A stretch of 64,000 nucleotides of DNA from contig JANWWN010000003.1 of the NCBI GenBank assembly GCA_025055435.1, positions 36,210 through 100,209 on the forward strand. Direction: 5' to 3'. Position 1 is the first letter of the stretch. Each line of letters opens with the position of its first letter. The DNA is from Cyclobacteriaceae bacterium (GTDB lineage Bacteria; Bacteroidota; Bacteroidia; Cytophagales; Cyclobacteriaceae). The notes beneath the pieces were generated by a model that was given only the letters and a program-made list of their open reading frames with translations, was not told the DNA's origin and searched no databases. The position numbers were made by a program, and so were the translations under genes. Below are positions 27,063-37,539 of the stretch, piece by piece.

Positions 27063-29589
27063 ACTCCTTTTTAGCTGCTTTTGGCTTTTTAACTTTCAGC
27101 AGCAGATGATCGGCTTTACCATCGTGGTCGGCTATGATGGTGCCGCCTTCTTCAATTTCGCCTTTCAGTATTTCTTCGGCTACCGGGTCTTCCAGGTATT
27201 TGGTGATGGCGCGATGCAACGGCCTTGCGCCGAATTGTTGGTCATATCCTTTTTCAGCCAGGAAGTCTTTGGCCTTATCGGTTAGCTCAACTGTATAGCC
27301 CAATGCGTTAATGCGGGCAAATACTTTTTTCAGCGTAAGCTCAATAATCTGGTGGATGTGTTCACGCTTCAGCGAGTTGAATACAATCACATCGTCCAGA
27401 CGGTTAAGGAACTCCGGACTGAATGCTTTTTTCAACGCATTCTGAATAGTTGCCTTCATCAGCTCTTCTTCGCTTTCGCGTTTGGCGGCTGTTGAGAAAC
27501 CGATACCTGTTCCGAAGTCTTTCAGGTCGCGCACACCGATGTTGGAGGTCATGATGATGATGGTGTTGCGGAAGTCCACCCTGCGGCCCAGGCCATCGGT
27601 AAGGATGCCGTCATCCAGAACCTGCAGCAGAATATTGAACACATCGGGGTGGGCCTTTTCAATTTCATCCAATAAAACTACCGAATAAGGCTTTCTTCTC
27701 ACTTTTTCAGTCAGCTGACCACCTTCTTCATAGCCCACATAACCCGGAGGAGCACCCACCAGCCGCGATACGGAAAACTTCTCCATGTATTCGCTCATGT
27801 CTATGCGGATGAGCGCATCTTCCTTATCGAACAGATAGGTGGCCAGTACTTTGGCCAGTTCGGTTTTACCAACCCCGGTAGGGCCCAGGAAGATAAATGA
27901 ACCGATGGGTTTACGCGGGTCCTTTAAACCTACACGCGTACGCTGGATGGCTTTGGTTAATTTCTTTATGGCTTCTTCCTGACCAATGACCTTGGCGCTC
28001 AATTCCTCGGCCATACCCAGGAGTTTGTTGCTTTCTTTCTGAGCTATTCGATTGGTGGGTATGCCCGTCATCATGGCGATTACATCGGCCACGTTTTCTT
28101 CGTTGACCACGTATTTTTCCGTACGGGTTTTTTCTTCCCAGCGCGCCTTAGCCAGTTCAAGCTGCTCAAGCAGTTTCTTTTCTTTATCGCGAAGCTGAGC
28201 GGCCTCTTCATATTTCTGGCTTTTCACCACGCGGTTCTTTTCCTTCTTCACTTCCTCGATGGCTTCTTCCAGTTTAAGTATTTCATCGGGAACGTGAATG
28301 TTGTTGATGTGCACGCGGGCCCCGGCTTCATCCATTACGTCAATGGCCTTATCGGGAAGGAAACGGTCGCTGATGTAGCGGTCGGAAAGCCGCACACAGG
28401 CCTCAATGGCTTCTTTGGTATAGATAACGTGATGGTGTTCTTCGTATTTGTCTTTGATATTTTCCAGTATCTGCAAGGTTTCCTCAGGCGTAGTGGAATC
28501 AACCATTACCATCTGGAAACGGCGGGCCAGCGCCCCGTCTTTTTCAATGTATTGGCGGTATTCATCTAAGGTGGTAGCACCGATGCACTGAATCTCACCG
28601 CGTGCCAAAGCCGGTTTAAACATGTTGGAAGCATCGAGTGAACCGGAAGCACCACCGGCACCTACAATGGTATGAAGTTCATCAATGAACAGGATGACAT
28701 CCGGAGATTTTTCCAGTTCGTTCATCACCGCTTTCATGCGTTCCTCAAACTGGCCGCGATATTTGGTGCCGGCAACCAGTGAAGCCAGGTCGAGCGTAAC
28801 CACACGTTTGCCAAAGAGAACGCGTGATACTTTTTTCTGAACGATGCGCAGGGCCAGTCCTTCGGCTATGGCAGTTTTACCTACGCCCGGTTCCCCAATT
28901 AATATCGGGTTGTTTTTCTTTCTGCGGCTGAGTATTTGTGCAACGCGCTCAATTTCTTTTTCACGACCCACGATCGGGTCGAGCTTGCCTTCTTCGGCCA
29001 GGCGAGTAAGGTCGCGGCCGAAGTTATCCAAAACCGGCGTGCGCGATTTCTCCGTGCCTTTTTTTTCTTTTCCGGCTGAACTGCTTCCTGCTCCGAAAAG
29101 GCGCGATGAATCTTCATCGGGGTCATCGGTGTCCGAAGCATTCTGCGGACCTTCGTGCTGGTATTCCAGCATTTCCTTTACGGTTTCGTAGTTTACATCA
29201 TAGCGGGCCAGCAGTTGCGAGGCCAGGTTATCGGCATCGCGTAATATGGAAAGCAGCAAATGTTCGGTGCCGATAAGCTGTGCTTTAAAAATCTTGGCCT
29301 CCAGATAAGTTATTTTCAGAACTTTCTCCGATGCTTTAGTCAACGGAATGTTGGCCAGATTTTTTATTTGATGTGTAGCTGTGCCCTTGGAGATGCGTTC
29401 AATTTCTGCGCGCAGTTCGTTCAGCGGAACGCCCAGTTTCTTCAACACACTTACGGCTACGCCTTCACCCTCGCGAATCAGGCCCAGCAACAAATGTTCC
29501 GTACCGATATAATCATGTCCCAGCCTGAGTGCCTCTTCGCGGCTCAGACTGATGACTTCTTTTACGCGGTTTGAGAATTTTGCCTCCAT
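27061..29589 (-). CDS. clpC: ATP-dependent Clp protease ATP-binding subunit ClpC
   Basis: Hsp100 unfoldase that feeds substrates to ClpP. It has 842 residues from the ATG at 29589 ([20 protein letters not shown]). The ORF track adds MTHR, which I think is upstream read. The N domain holds two Clp_N repeats ([19 protein letters not shown] and [17 protein letters not shown]). AAA1 has Walker [14 protein letters not shown], a UVR-like coiled middle region ([18 protein letters not shown]) follows, AAA2 has [12 protein letters not shown], and the chain ends with the small D2 domain ([14 protein letters not shown]). It ends at the shared terminator. Confidence 0.96.
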   Translation of the reverse strand: MEAKFSNRVKEVISLSREEALRLGHDYIGTEHLLLGLIREGEGVAVSVLKKLGVPLNELRAEIERISKGTATHQIKNLANIPLTKASEKVLKITYLEAKIFKAQLIGTEHLLLSILRDADNLASQLLARYDVNYETVKEMLEYQHEGPQNASDTDDPDEDSSRLFGAGSSSAGKEKKGTEKSRTPVLDNFGRDLTRLAEEGKLDPIVGREKEIERVAQILSRRKKNNPILIGEPGVGKTAIAEGLALRIVQKKVSRVLFGKRVVTLDLASLVAGTKYRGQFEERMKAVMNELEKSPDVILFIDELHTIVGAGGASGSLDASNMFKPALARGEIQCIGATTLDEYRQYIEKDGALARRFQMVMVDSTTPEETLQILENIKDKYEEHHHVIYTKEAIEACVRLSDRYISDRFLPDKAIDVMDEAGARVHINNIHVPDEILKLEEAIEEVKKEKNRVVKSQKYEEAAQLRDKEKKLLEQLELAKARWEEKTRTEKYVVNEENVADVIAMMTGIPTNRIAQKESNKLLGMAEELSAKVIGQEEAIKKLTKAIQRTRVGLKDPRKPIGSFIFLGPTGVGKTELAKVLATYLFDKEDALIRIDMSEYMEKFSVSRLVGAPPGYVGYEEGGQLTEKVRRKPYSVVLLDEIEKAHPDVFNILLQVLDDGILTDGLGRRVDFRNTIIIMTSNIGVRDLKDFGTGIGFSTAAKRESEEELMKATIQNALKKAFSPEFLNRLDDVIVFNSLKREHIHQIIELTLKKVFARINALGYTVELTDKAKDFLAEKGYDQQFGARPLHRAITKYLEDPVAEEILKGEIEEGGTIIADHDGKADHLLLKVKKPKAAKKE

Positions 29590-29692
29590 ACGGTGCGTCA
29601 AATTATCGTAAATGTAAAACTTTTTTTAGTCCGTTATTTAACCGGCTGCCACTGCAAGTAAAAATGACTCTACGTGAAAACGTTAAGCCCTT

Positions 29693-30331
29693 TTAATTTG
29701 TTCGGCTGGCCGTTGCGGTTTGTGTAAGCAACCGCAGCGCATCCGGCCCGGTACAGCTTAGCAGGTCAATAACGCTCATATTTTCCATAAAATCCGTACC
29801 AAACACTTGCCGGTAACGGATTTGTGCGATTAAACTGCCATTTGGTTTCTTTTTGGGATGAATCTGATTACGCAGGTCGGTTACGGAAGGCCCGTAATCG
29901 GACTGAAAGGCAGAGGTTTCGCGTAACCTGACATTTGCTTTTAAGCCGGACAGGCAGACCTGCAGTAAATTCATGTTCAGGTCGTAAAGATAGGTGTATC
30001 TTTTAGACAAGTTCCGGTGTAACTCATCTTCATAGTATTCAAAGAAAGGCGATAAGCGATAAGCCGATGTTACTGTGCGCCAGTGGTTATTTAACCATTT
30101 CTGAGCATAATCAATTTTGACCTGATGCACCGGAACTTTTCCGTGTGCATTTACCGGAACAATAAGGCGGTGTAAGCCGTGAGCTGCGCGGATATGACAT
30201 CGGTTGCGGTAGGACTGTTTTTCGTAGTGTTCATATTTTTCGATGATTACTTCATCGTATTGAAGTATGTGCGCAAACCATGCAATGCATGGCAGATAGT
30301 GCAGTTCGATGACACATCGGTTATTCATCAC
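29693..30331 (-). CDS. WbqC-like family protein
   Basis: The protein has 212 residues and matches the WbqC-like pattern: [39 protein letters not shown] at the N-terminus, then [25 protein letters not shown] and a C-terminal [22 protein letters not shown]. Members occur in polysaccharide loci and next to housekeeping genes; the biochemical role is unclear. The start overlaps the stop of the YrdC/YciO gene by 4 bp. Confidence 0.8.
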   Translation of the reverse strand: MMNNRCVIELHYLPCIAWFAHILQYDEVIIEKYEHYEKQSYRNRCHIRAAHGLHRLIVPVNAHGKVPVHQVKIDYAQKWLNNHWRTVTSAYRLSPFFEYYEDELHRNLSKRYTYLYDLNMNLLQVCLSGLKANVRLRETSAFQSDYGPSVTDLRNQIHPKKKPNGSLIAQIRYRQVFGTDFMENMSVIDLLSCTGPDALRLLTQTATASRTN

Positions 30332-30951
30332 CAGTTTACAGGTCCCAATCCAATGCGAACAATTTCAATTTCATCCGAAGTGCAGTTCACTACCGTTGAC
30401 GGAATGTTACCGCCGGCACCTGCATCAATTACCAAATCAACCTGATGCATGTATTGCTGATGAATTTCTTCCGGATCGGTGGTGTATTCCTGAATCACAT
30501 CTTCCGATTTGATGGAGGCATTGATCAGCGGATTGCCCAGCTCCTGTACCAGCAAGAGCGGTATCCGGTGGTCGGGAATACGGATGCCCACTGTTTTTTT
30601 ATTGGTTCCGAGAATTTTGGGAACGGCCGATGAGGATTCAAAAATAAATGTGTAAGGACCGGGCAGAACTTTTTTCATGATTTTAAAGATAGATGTGTCC
30701 ATCCGCCTGACATATTTTGATACCTCGCTGATGTTGTGACAAATAAATGACAGATCCAGTTTTTCAGGTTTTATCTGCCGCACCTTGCACAATCGTTCAA
30801 TGGCTTTCCGGTTCATCAGATCGCAACCCAGCCCATAAACCGTGTCGGTGGGATAGATAATCAAACCGCCATCGCGGAGACATTCCACTACACGGTTAAT
30901 CTTTCGCATTTCAGGATTCAGCGGATGAATACGAAGCAGCTCGGCAGGCAT
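30328..30951 (-). CDS. YrdC/Sua5/YciO family protein (L-threonylcarbamoyladenylate synthase-like)
   Basis: The protein has 207 residues. The family core reads [62 protein letters not shown] and STVVNCT. TsaC/Sua5 makes threonylcarbamoyl-AMP for the t6A tRNA modification. The motif NASIK replaces the SxN segment of classical TsaC, which is closer to the YciO subgroup, so the t6A role is uncertain. A near-match -7 box (TAATATTG on the minus strand, 30956-30963) lies just upstream of the ATG. Confidence 0.8.
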   Translation of the reverse strand: MPAELLRIHPLNPEMRKINRVVECLRDGGLIIYPTDTVYGLGCDLMNRKAIERLCKVRQIKPEKLDLSFICHNISEVSKYVRRMDTSIFKIMKKVLPGPYTFIFESSSAVPKILGTNKKTVGIRIPDHRIPLLLVQELGNPLINASIKSEDVIQEYTTDPEEIHQQYMHQVDLVIDAGAGGNIPSTVVNCTSDEIEIVRIGLGPVNW

Positions 30952-31022
30952 GGTGCAATATTAGAATTTTCTTTACGTATGCTTCGGAGCCGGGTAAGAA
31001 AACCATCTCGGCCGGTTTTTTG

Positions 31023-31030
31023 TATTTTTG
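31023..31030 (+). promoter_or_regulatory. -7 box upstream of mltG
   Basis: TATTTTTG, an exact TAnnTTTG, 16 bp before the mltG ATG. I see no clear -33 TTTG at the right distance. Confidence 0.4.
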
Positions 31031-31046
31031 AAAATTACGTTGCGGT

Positions 31047-32099
31047 ATGAAAGGCTTTCGCAGACTGGCACTGTTTCTCTTATTTTCTGTTTTATTGATC
31101 ACCTTCGTTTTTTACTTCTATCAGATATGTTATACACCCAACATACTGGTAGGCAAGGAACCACGCGAGTTGATTATTCCCGATTCGGCAACATTTAAAA
31201 CCGTTCAGCAAATTTTACATGAGGGCGGATATGTACAGGATTTGATTTCATTCAGTTTTCTGGCCCGACTCATGGGATACGATAAACAGATTAAACCCGG
31301 CCGCTATGTTCTAAGGGCCAACATGAATAACCTGGAGGCCATTCGCTACCTGCGCCTGGGCAGACAGGAACCGGTGATGATAACCTTTAATAATGTGAGG
31401 TTGATTCCGGAGCTGGCAAAAAAAATTACCCGCAATATTGCCATGACACCCGCGGCATTTGAAGCTGCACTGATTCAGTTTGCCATGACCAATTCGTACG
31501 GATTCAATAAAGACAACGTGCTGGCTATGTTTATTCCCAACACTTATGAAGTGTATTACGATGTGAGTCCGGAGGGTTTGATTGAGCGCATGTATGAGGA
31601 GTACCGGAAATTCTGGAATGAAGAGCGAATGGATAAAGCCAAGGCTTTGGGCCTGACGCCGGTTGAGGTTTCCATCCTTGCTTCCATTGTTCAGGCCGAA
31701 ACAGTAAAACGCGAAGAGGCACCGGTAATCGCCGGCTTGTATATAAACCGGTTGAAGAAAGATATGTTGCTGCAGGCTGACCCGACCCTGGTGTATGCAT
31801 GGGGCGATTTTTCACTGAAACGTGTACTGAACCAGCATAAAGAAATCGACTCACCTTATAACACCTACAAATACAAAGGTCTTCCGCCCGGGCCCATTAA
31901 CATGCCGGAGATTTATTTTATTGATGCCGTGCTGAATCATAAGCCCAGCAACTATCTGTATATGTGCGCCCGCGAAGACTTTTCCGGCTATCATAACTTT
32001 GCAGCTACGTTAACGGAGCATAACCGGAATGCGGCACGCTACCAGCAGGCGCTGACGCGCGAACAGCGCAAGGCCCGTTTGTTAAATAAAAAAATGTAA
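31047..32099 (+). CDS. mltG: Endolytic peptidoglycan transglycosylase MltG
   Basis: Inner-membrane lytic transglycosylase that cleaves nascent glycan strands. The protein has 350 residues. One N-terminal transmembrane helix (LFLLFSVLLITFVFYFY) precedes a LysM-like region (~45-130) and the YceG catalytic domain. The signature ASIVQAETVKREEAPVIAGLYINRL carries the catalytic Glu, and MLLQADPTLVYAWGD follows. The stop TAA overlaps the next ATG (TAATG). Confidence 0.93.
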   Translation: MKGFRRLALFLLFSVLLITFVFYFYQICYTPNILVGKEPRELIIPDSATFKTVQQILHEGGYVQDLISFSFLARLMGYDKQIKPGRYVLRANMNNLEAIRYLRLGRQEPVMITFNNVRLIPELAKKITRNIAMTPAAFEAALIQFAMTNSYGFNKDNVLAMFIPNTYEVYYDVSPEGLIERMYEEYRKFWNEERMDKAKALGLTPVEVSILASIVQAETVKREEAPVIAGLYINRLKKDMLLQADPTLVYAWGDFSLKRVLNQHKEIDSPYNTYKYKGLPPGPINMPEIYFIDAVLNHKPSNYLYMCAREDFSGYHNFAATLTEHNRNAARYQQALTREQRKARLLNKKM

Positions 32100-32506
32100 T
32101 GTATCAGGCAGAAACTTTTGTTCGGGTGCGCTATGGCGAGACCGATCAGATGGGTTACGTTTATTACGGTTACTACGCCATGTATTATGAAGTTGCACGC
32201 GTAGAAGCTTTACGCAAGCTGGGCCTGACGTATAAATCGCTTGAAGCGATGGGCATTATTATGCCGGTGCTGGAGAACCATTCTTACTTTCTAGCTCCGG
32301 GGCGCTACGATGAACAGTTGCGCATTGTTACCACAATCCGGCAAAAGCCCACAGTGCGCATACGATTTGATTATGATATTTTTAATGAAGCCAATGAATT
32401 AATCAATCGCGGTGAAACCCTGTTGGCTTTTATTGACCGGAAAAGCGGAAGGCCTACCCGGCCACCGCAGGTTATGATGGAGGTACTTAAACCTTACTTT
32501 GCGTGA
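32099..32506 (+). CDS. Acyl-CoA thioesterase (YbgC/FadM-like, 4HBT)
   Basis: Hotdog-fold thioesterase of 135 residues. The active-site region is VRYGETDQMGYVYYGYYAMYYEVARVEALR, with Asp as catalytic acid in the 4HBT pattern. It hydrolyses acyl-CoA thioesters; chain-length preference is unknown. It overlaps mltG by 1 bp and the BrkB-like gene by 4 bp (GTGA), so it is coupled to both. Confidence 0.88.
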   Translation: MYQAETFVRVRYGETDQMGYVYYGYYAMYYEVARVEALRKLGLTYKSLEAMGIIMPVLENHSYFLAPGRYDEQLRIVTTIRQKPTVRIRFDYDIFNEANELINRGETLLAFIDRKSGRPTRPPQVMMEVLKPYFA

Positions 32507-33483
32507 AGTTCAGGTACAAACGGTATTTCTTCGCATGGACACCTTCCCGGTTTTTGATTAACCGTGCCAGGGAAATCCGGTTTAAAAAATGGAACAATGT
32601 TTCCCTGTACACCATTATAAAATTATTTATCCGAAATCTTACCGAAGACGAAATCATCGGACGGGCAAATAGTGTTGCATTTAATTTCACATTAGCGATT
32701 TTTCCGGCCATTATTTTTTTGTTTACGCTCATTCCCTATGTATCGATTGTTGTACCCGAAGTAAATGCCGAGAGCATCATGGTCTTTCTGGAGAGTATGA
32801 TGCCACCCAACATGTACGATGTGGTGGCATCCACCATTCAGGATATTGTAAGTAACCAGCGGGGAGGCCTTCTTACTTTTGGTTTTCTTTTCTCCATGTA
32901 TTTGTCCACCAACGGAATGATGGCGCTGATGAGTGCGTTTAATGCTGTGTATAAAACCGATGACCGCCGCGGAGCTTTTAAAATGCGACTCATTGCCACG
33001 GCTTTAACGCTCAACCTCGCATTTGTTCTGTTTCTGGCAATCATTCTGCTGGTAGTTGGTCAACTGGTTCTGGATTACCTGATGAGTCACCTGAACGAAT
33101 TTGAATGGCTTACCGATGCCAATGTATGGCTGCTGCTGTTACTGCGCTTTGCCGTTATTTTCATCGTGTTTTTTCTTGCCGTATCCACCATCTATTATTT
33201 TGGTCCCGCTATCCATTACAACTGGCGGTTCTTTTCCATTGGTTCATTGCTGGCTACTATTTTTATCCTGGCCATATCGTATGGCTTTTCCTATTATGTA
33301 ACCCATTTCGGAACTTATAACAAGGTATATGGCTCCATTGGCGTTCTTATTGCCCTGATGATATGGATTCAGTTGATCACCATCGTACTGCTGGTAGGTT
33401 ATGAATTGAATGCCAGCATTCACGATGCAGCCCGCATGCAGGCACTGTGGCACGGCAAGCGATTCAGGAAAAAAGATAGCTGA
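32503..33483 (+). CDS. YihY/BrkB family inner-membrane protein
   Basis: The protein has 326 residues and about six transmembrane helices, with the family segments FNFTLAIFPAIIFLFTLIPY, LSTNGMMALMSAFNAVYKTDDRRG and YGSIGVLIALMIWIQLITIVLLVGYELNA. The family is widespread with unsettled function; it was once mislabelled ribonuclease BN. The start is GTG at 32503, overlapping the previous TGA. It is convergent with the desaturase, with 1 bp between stops. Confidence 0.9.
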   Translation: MKFRYKRYFFAWTPSRFLINRAREIRFKKWNNVSLYTIIKLFIRNLTEDEIIGRANSVAFNFTLAIFPAIIFLFTLIPYVSIVVPEVNAESIMVFLESMMPPNMYDVVASTIQDIVSNQRGGLLTFGFLFSMYLSTNGMMALMSAFNAVYKTDDRRGAFKMRLIATALTLNLAFVLFLAIILLVVGQLVLDYLMSHLNEFEWLTDANVWLLLLLRFAVIFIVFFLAVSTIYYFGPAIHYNWRFFSIGSLLATIFILAISYGFSYYVTHFGTYNKVYGSIGVLIALMIWIQLITIVLLVGYELNASIHDAARMQALWHGKRFRKKDS

Positions 33484-33484
33484 G

Positions 33485-34576
33485 TCAGGGTTTTTTACCC
33501 AGTTTTTTTAACAATCGGGTGTGCAGCTTCAGCGCCTTTCTGAATGAGGGCAGCGATCGGTACGGCAGGTTAAACTCACGTGCAGTTTGTTCAACAATAG
33601 GGGCTATGTTGCGATAATGCACATGACAAATATTGGGAAAGAGGTGGTGCTCAATCTGATAATTTAATCCACCTACAAACCACGAAAACAACTTGCGATC
33701 GGGCGCAAAATTCGTGGTCGTATGCAGTTGATGAACAGCCCAAGAGTTTTCCAGTCGCCCGTTTGCATCCGGTTCGGGATACTCTGTTCCTTCGGCCACG
33801 TGAGCCGGCTGAAAAATTACCGACAACATAAAACCTGCCACAGCGTGCATCAGCAAAAAGCCACACAATACTTCCCATATGGAGAAGGGCAACAGCCAGG
33901 CAGGTAAAACGATGATGTAAAAAAGATAAGTTAATTTGGTAAGGATGAGGATAATCCACTCATGCGCAGCATCTGTGTTTTGTTTTTCCAATAATCCTTC
34001 GCGGTGATATTTTTTTAGTCGTGAGAAATCTTTAACAAAAACCCAGGCCAGGGTAAGCAGGCAATATAAAAACCAGGCATAAATGTACTGGAAACGGTGT
34101 GCGGGTTTCCAGGCCGAACCGGGAGCAAGACGTAACACGCCGCGCGGGCTGATATCTTCATCGGCTTCGTGAACGTTGGTATAGGTATGGTGCAATACAT
34201 TGTGTTGAACTTTCCAGTTGGTGGCATGGCCGCCAATCAGATTGAGGGAGTAACCCAACAATGTATTTACCCAAGACTTCCTGGAATAAGCCCCGTGATT
34301 GGCATCGTGCATTACCGATAGACCTATGCCGGCTAATCCGATGCCCATGACAAAATAAGAAAGCAACAAGGTTGTTAAGGAGGTAATTACACCTGACATA
34401 ATTGCAACATAAGGCGCCAGGTAGAGCAAAAACATAAAAACCGTCTTAAGCACCATTTCGCTGTTAGCGGTGCGTGGCAGCTCATTTTCCCTGAAGTATC
34501 GGTTAATGCGCAGGTTAAGCGTGGTGAAAAAGTCTTTGTGCGTTGCAGCAAAAGACAATGATTTGATATGATTCAT
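33485..34576 (-). CDS. Membrane fatty acid desaturase (acyl-CoA/lipid desaturase)
   Basis: Di-iron membrane desaturase of 363 residues with the three His boxes HDANH, HNVLHH and QIEHH, and about four transmembrane segments. A Gln replaces the first His of box three, as in front-end (delta-6-like) desaturases, but no cytochrome b5 domain is fused. It introduces a double bond into acyl chains; regiochemistry cannot be assigned. An exact -7 box is found at 34627-34634. Confidence 0.9.
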   Translation of the reverse strand: MNHIKSLSFAATHKDFFTTLNLRINRYFRENELPRTANSEMVLKTVFMFLLYLAPYVAIMSGVITSLTTLLLSYFVMGIGLAGIGLSVMHDANHGAYSRKSWVNTLLGYSLNLIGGHATNWKVQHNVLHHTYTNVHEADEDISPRGVLRLAPGSAWKPAHRFQYIYAWFLYCLLTLAWVFVKDFSRLKKYHREGLLEKQNTDAAHEWIILILTKLTYLFYIIVLPAWLLPFSIWEVLCGFLLMHAVAGFMLSVIFQPAHVAEGTEYPEPDANGRLENSWAVHQLHTTTNFAPDRKLFSWFVGGLNYQIEHHLFPNICHVHYRNIAPIVEQTAREFNLPYRSLPSFRKALKLHTRLLKKLGKKP

Positions 34577-34626
34577 ACGTAAGCAAACGATTATGTGCCT
34601 GCTGCTTTAGCAGTAAGCACATTTAT

Positions 34627-34634
34627 CAAATGTA
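34627..34634 (-). promoter_or_regulatory. -7 box for the desaturase
   Basis: TACATTTG on the minus strand, an exact TAnnTTTG, 50 bp upstream of the ATG. A weak hairpin (GTGC...GCAC with inner CTGC-TTTA-GCAG) lies in the predicted leader near 34600-34622. Confidence 0.4.
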
Positions 34635-34696
34635 TGAAATATCAGAGTGGATATGCTGATGCCGGGAAATTAATTTTTAAATGGTACGAACAGCAG

Positions 34697-35359
34697 TTAG
34701 GTTAGACGGGCAATAACCGTCTTTCCGGCTGTTGTTTTATCACCGGGCTTTACAAGTACTTCAGCATGCAATGGAACAAATACATCTACGCGTGAGCCAA
34801 ACTTGATGAAGCCGAATTCATCACCTTGCTCCAGACGCTGTCCTTTCTGTACGTAACATTTTATTCTTCGGGCAAGCGCACCGGCGATTTGTCGAAACAA
34901 AATTTCCACACCTTCATCGGTTTTTACGGCTACGGTGGTGCGCTCGTTTTCAGTGCTCGATTTCGGGTGCCAGGCCACCAGGTATTTTCCCGGATGATAG
35001 GTACAGTAGCTGATCGTTCCGCCAACCGGCATGCGGTTTACATGCACATTAACGGGCGACATGAATATGGAAATTTGTTTTCGCCGGTCGCGCAGGTATT
35101 CCGGTTCATCGGCTTCTTCAACCACCACCACCTTGCCATCAGCCGGTGCCAGAATGTGCTTCGGATTTTTTTCAACGCGTACGGAGGGGTTCCTGAAAAA
35201 CTGCAGCACCAGCAAATAGAAAACAATCAGCAGACCAATACCTGAGTTGCGCAATACCGGTTGTTGCTGGAAAAAATAATCGAGCGCCCAGATGCCGGCA
35301 ACGGTAATCAAAAGCAATATGAACAACAGCGCTCTTCCTTCCCGATGAATGGTCATCAT
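34697..35359 (-). CDS. psd: Phosphatidylserine decarboxylase family protein
   Basis: Makes phosphatidylethanolamine from phosphatidylserine. It has 220 residues from ATG 35359 (MMTIHREGRALLFI). The earlier start in the ORF track would overlap glutamate dehydrogenase. Two hydrophobic helices are followed by the decarboxylase domain: LAPADGKVVVVEEAD, FMSPVNVHVNRMPVGGTI, and the self-cleavage site near the C-terminus, FIKFGSRVDVFVP, whose Ser becomes the pyruvoyl group. Its short length matches the archaeal-type Psd subgroup. The ATG is 1 bp after the glutamate dehydrogenase stop, preceded by a purine-rich GGAGGA. CdsA in the same string supplies upstream CDP-diacylglycerol. Confidence 0.92.
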   Translation of the reverse strand: MMTIHREGRALLFILLLITVAGIWALDYFFQQQPVLRNSGIGLLIVFYLLVLQFFRNPSVRVEKNPKHILAPADGKVVVVEEADEPEYLRDRRKQISIFMSPVNVHVNRMPVGGTISYCTYHPGKYLVAWHPKSSTENERTTVAVKTDEGVEILFRQIAGALARRIKCYVQKGQRLEQGDEFGFIKFGSRVDVFVPLHAEVLVKPGDKTTAGKTVIARLT

Positions 35360-35360
35360 G

Positions 35361-36635
35361 TTAATATCCTCCGCGGTACTGATAGGTTTTGGCAACTTTG
35401 TCGATGGCCACCATGTAAGCGGCTATGCGCATGGAAACGTTGTACTTCTGCGCCGTCTGGTACACGTTATTAAAGGCCTCTTTCATGATGCGGTCGCTTC
35501 TGCGGTTAACGCGTTCGGCATCCCACTTATAGCCCAGCCGGTTTTGTACCCATTCAAAATACGAAACGGTTACACCTCCTGCATTGGCCAGGATATCGGG
35601 TACAACCATGATTCCCTTTTCATTGATTATGCTGTCGGCTTTGGATGAGGTGGGACCGTTGGCCCCCTCTACAATCAGCCTGGCTTTGATTTGCTTTGCA
35701 TTGGATGCCGTGATGACATCTTCGGTTGCCGCAGGCACCAGCACATCCACCGGAAGGGTGAGTATGTCATCGCGGTTTATTTTTTCAGCACCCGTAAAAC
35801 CCTGCAACGAGCCTTTGTTTTTTTGTGCATGTTGTACGGCTGCTTCGATATCAATTCCTTTTTCATTGTAGTAAGCTGCCGAGATATCGCTGATGGCCTG
35901 TACAATCAGTCCGCGTTCAGCAAGCAGCCTTGCCGCCCACGAGCCCACGTTACCAAAACCCTGTACGGCACAAGTAGCCTTGTAGGGATTGATTTTCATT
36001 TTTTCCATGGCCGTGAGTGCCGTAACCATTACGCCGCGGCCCGTAGCTTCGGTACGGCCCAGCGAACCACCCAGCACCAATGGCTTACCGGTAACCACAG
36101 CGTTCACCGTCATGCCCTGTGTTTTGGAATATTCGTCCATCAGCCAGGCCATTTCACGCGGGCCTGTGCCCATATCGGGTGCGGGTATGTCGCGGTCGGG
36201 ACCAAAGATGTCAATCATGGCGCTGGTATAGGCGCGGGTAAGCCGCTCAATTTCACCGGCTGACATTTCGCGCGGGTTGCAGGCTATACCGCCTTTGGCA
36301 CCTCCATACGGAATATCTACTACCGCACACTTCCATGTCATCCACGCAGCCAATGCTTTAACTTCATCGAGATTAACATGGGGGTCGTAACGAATTCCAC
36401 CTTTGGAGGGTCCGAGAATATTGGAATGAATAACACGGTAGCCTTCAAAAACCCGCTTGCTCCCGTCATCCATGGTGATGGGCAGCGAAACGATAACCTG
36501 CTTGGTGGGTGATTTCAGGACGTTGTAGGTTTCTTCGTCCAGGCCGAGTTTCATGGCGGCTTCGTGGAAGCGCGACATCATGGCTTCAAACGGATTTTCC
36601 TTATCCGTTATGGGAGCCGGTTCTACATACGACAT
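35361..36635 (-). CDS. gdhA: Glutamate dehydrogenase (Glu/Leu/Phe/Val dehydrogenase family)
   Basis: Interconverts glutamate with 2-oxoglutarate and ammonia. It has 424 residues from ATG 36635 (MSYVEPAPITDKENPFEAMM). The ORF-track start at 36728 adds 31 residues, overlaps cdsA and passes through an exact -7 box at 36682-36689, so the shorter form is preferred. Motifs: GPSKGGIRYDP, the catalytic-Lys region DIPYGGAKGGI, PAPDMGTGPREMAWL, the Rossmann GFGNVGSWAA, and EGANGPT. It is adjacent to psd and cdsA rather than to gltBD. Confidence 0.95.
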   Translation of the reverse strand: MSYVEPAPITDKENPFEAMMSRFHEAAMKLGLDEETYNVLKSPTKQVIVSLPITMDDGSKRVFEGYRVIHSNILGPSKGGIRYDPHVNLDEVKALAAWMTWKCAVVDIPYGGAKGGIACNPREMSAGEIERLTRAYTSAMIDIFGPDRDIPAPDMGTGPREMAWLMDEYSKTQGMTVNAVVTGKPLVLGGSLGRTEATGRGVMVTALTAMEKMKINPYKATCAVQGFGNVGSWAARLLAERGLIVQAISDISAAYYNEKGIDIEAAVQHAQKNKGSLQGFTGAEKINRDDILTLPVDVLVPAATEDVITASNAKQIKARLIVEGANGPTSSKADSIINEKGIMVVPDILANAGGVTVSYFEWVQNRLGYKWDAERVNRRSDRIMKEAFNNVYQTAQKYNVSMRIAAYMVAIDKVAKTYQYRGGY

Positions 36636-36681
36636 ACGTTCTGAAGGGATTTTATTATCCGGTACTGCTCCGGCGCGGGCG

Positions 36682-36689
36682 CAAAGATA
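36682..36689 (-). promoter_or_regulatory. -7 box for glutamate dehydrogenase
   Basis: TATCTTTG on the minus strand, an exact TAnnTTTG, 46 bp upstream of the chosen ATG and inside the N-terminal extension proposed by the ORF track. Confidence 0.45.
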
Positions 36690-36714
36690 GATAAATTCCT
36701 TTGCTGCCTCAGGG

Positions 36715-37539
36715 TTAAAATATTTCAAGGTAAGCCACGATAAACGGAGCGGAAATCAGCAACCCGTCAAAGCGATCCAAAAAGCCCCCGTGTCCCGGCA
36801 GGCTGGTTCCCGAATCTTTTATTTCCATGCTGCGCTTAAGCAACGACTCGACCAGGTCGCCAAATGTGCCGCCAACAATAATTAAGACACCCATTACCAT
36901 CCAGCTGCCCACCGGCAGGGAAGTGAAATAAAGTGAGATAATAAATGTGACGATGCTGGCCAGTAATGCGCCACCCCAGAAGCCTTCCCAGGATTTTTTG
37001 GGCGAGATGCGCTCGAATAATTTATGTTTTCCGAATCGTATTCCGGCAAAATAGGCACCCGTATCGCTGGCCCACAGAATAAGCAGTAACCCCAGCAATA
37101 TTTCGAAGTTGTACTCGCCCGATTCATAAGCGGCATGATTAAGCAGTGCAAACGGCACAGCCACATAAAAAACACCCAGAAAAGTAAATGCTATGTTAGT
37201 AAAAGGCTTTTTCTCGGTTTTGTAAAGTTTGATCAGGTAGGTAACGGACAACAGCGGGAAGATGAAGAAATAATACCGGTAAGACAATAAATGTTTTTCG
37301 ATTAAGAAAGATAAAGTGAAAGTTGCCACGCCGGCCAGCATGCCAATGAACTTTTGCGGTTCCATGCCGTCCAGTCCGGCCAGCCGGTAGAACTCCCGGA
37401 GTGAAAAAAAGCATATCAGAAGGAACACGGTAAAATAGGTCCATTCGCTGAACACCACGCCAAAAACAATGAGCGCCGCTCCTGCAAAACCGGTGGCTGC
37501 ACGCTGGGCCAGATTGGGGTAATCAGCCAGTGATTTCAT
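36715..37539 (-). CDS. cdsA: Phosphatidate cytidylyltransferase
   Basis: Makes CDP-diacylglycerol from phosphatidate and CTP, the branch point for phospholipids. The protein has 274 residues and about eight transmembrane helices. The CTP-transferase signature is near the C-terminus: SLLKRSMEIKDSGTSLPGHGG followed by FLDRFDGLL. Its start overlaps the CPBP protease gene by 17 bp. psd lies two genes downstream. Confidence 0.95.
   Translation of the reverse strand: MKSLADYPNLAQRAATGFAGAALIVFGVVFSEWTYFTVFLLICFFSLREFYRLAGLDGMEPQKFIGMLAGVATFTLSFLIEKHLLSYRYYFFIFPLLSVTYLIKLYKTEKKPFTNIAFTFLGVFYVAVPFALLNHAAYESGEYNFEILLGLLLILWASDTGAYFAGIRFGKHKLFERISPKKSWEGFWGGALLASIVTFIISLYFTSLPVGSWMVMGVLIIVGGTFGDLVESLLKRSMEIKDSGTSLPGHGGFLDRFDGLLISAPFIVAYLEIF

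Noticed and set aside
35691-36263. 190-residue plus-strand ORF
   Set aside because: Antisense shadow of glutamate dehydrogenase with no recognisable domain.
36636-36728. 31-residue N-terminal extension of glutamate dehydrogenase
   Set aside because: It overlaps cdsA and contains an exact -7 promoter box; the ATG at 36635 gives the standard family length.
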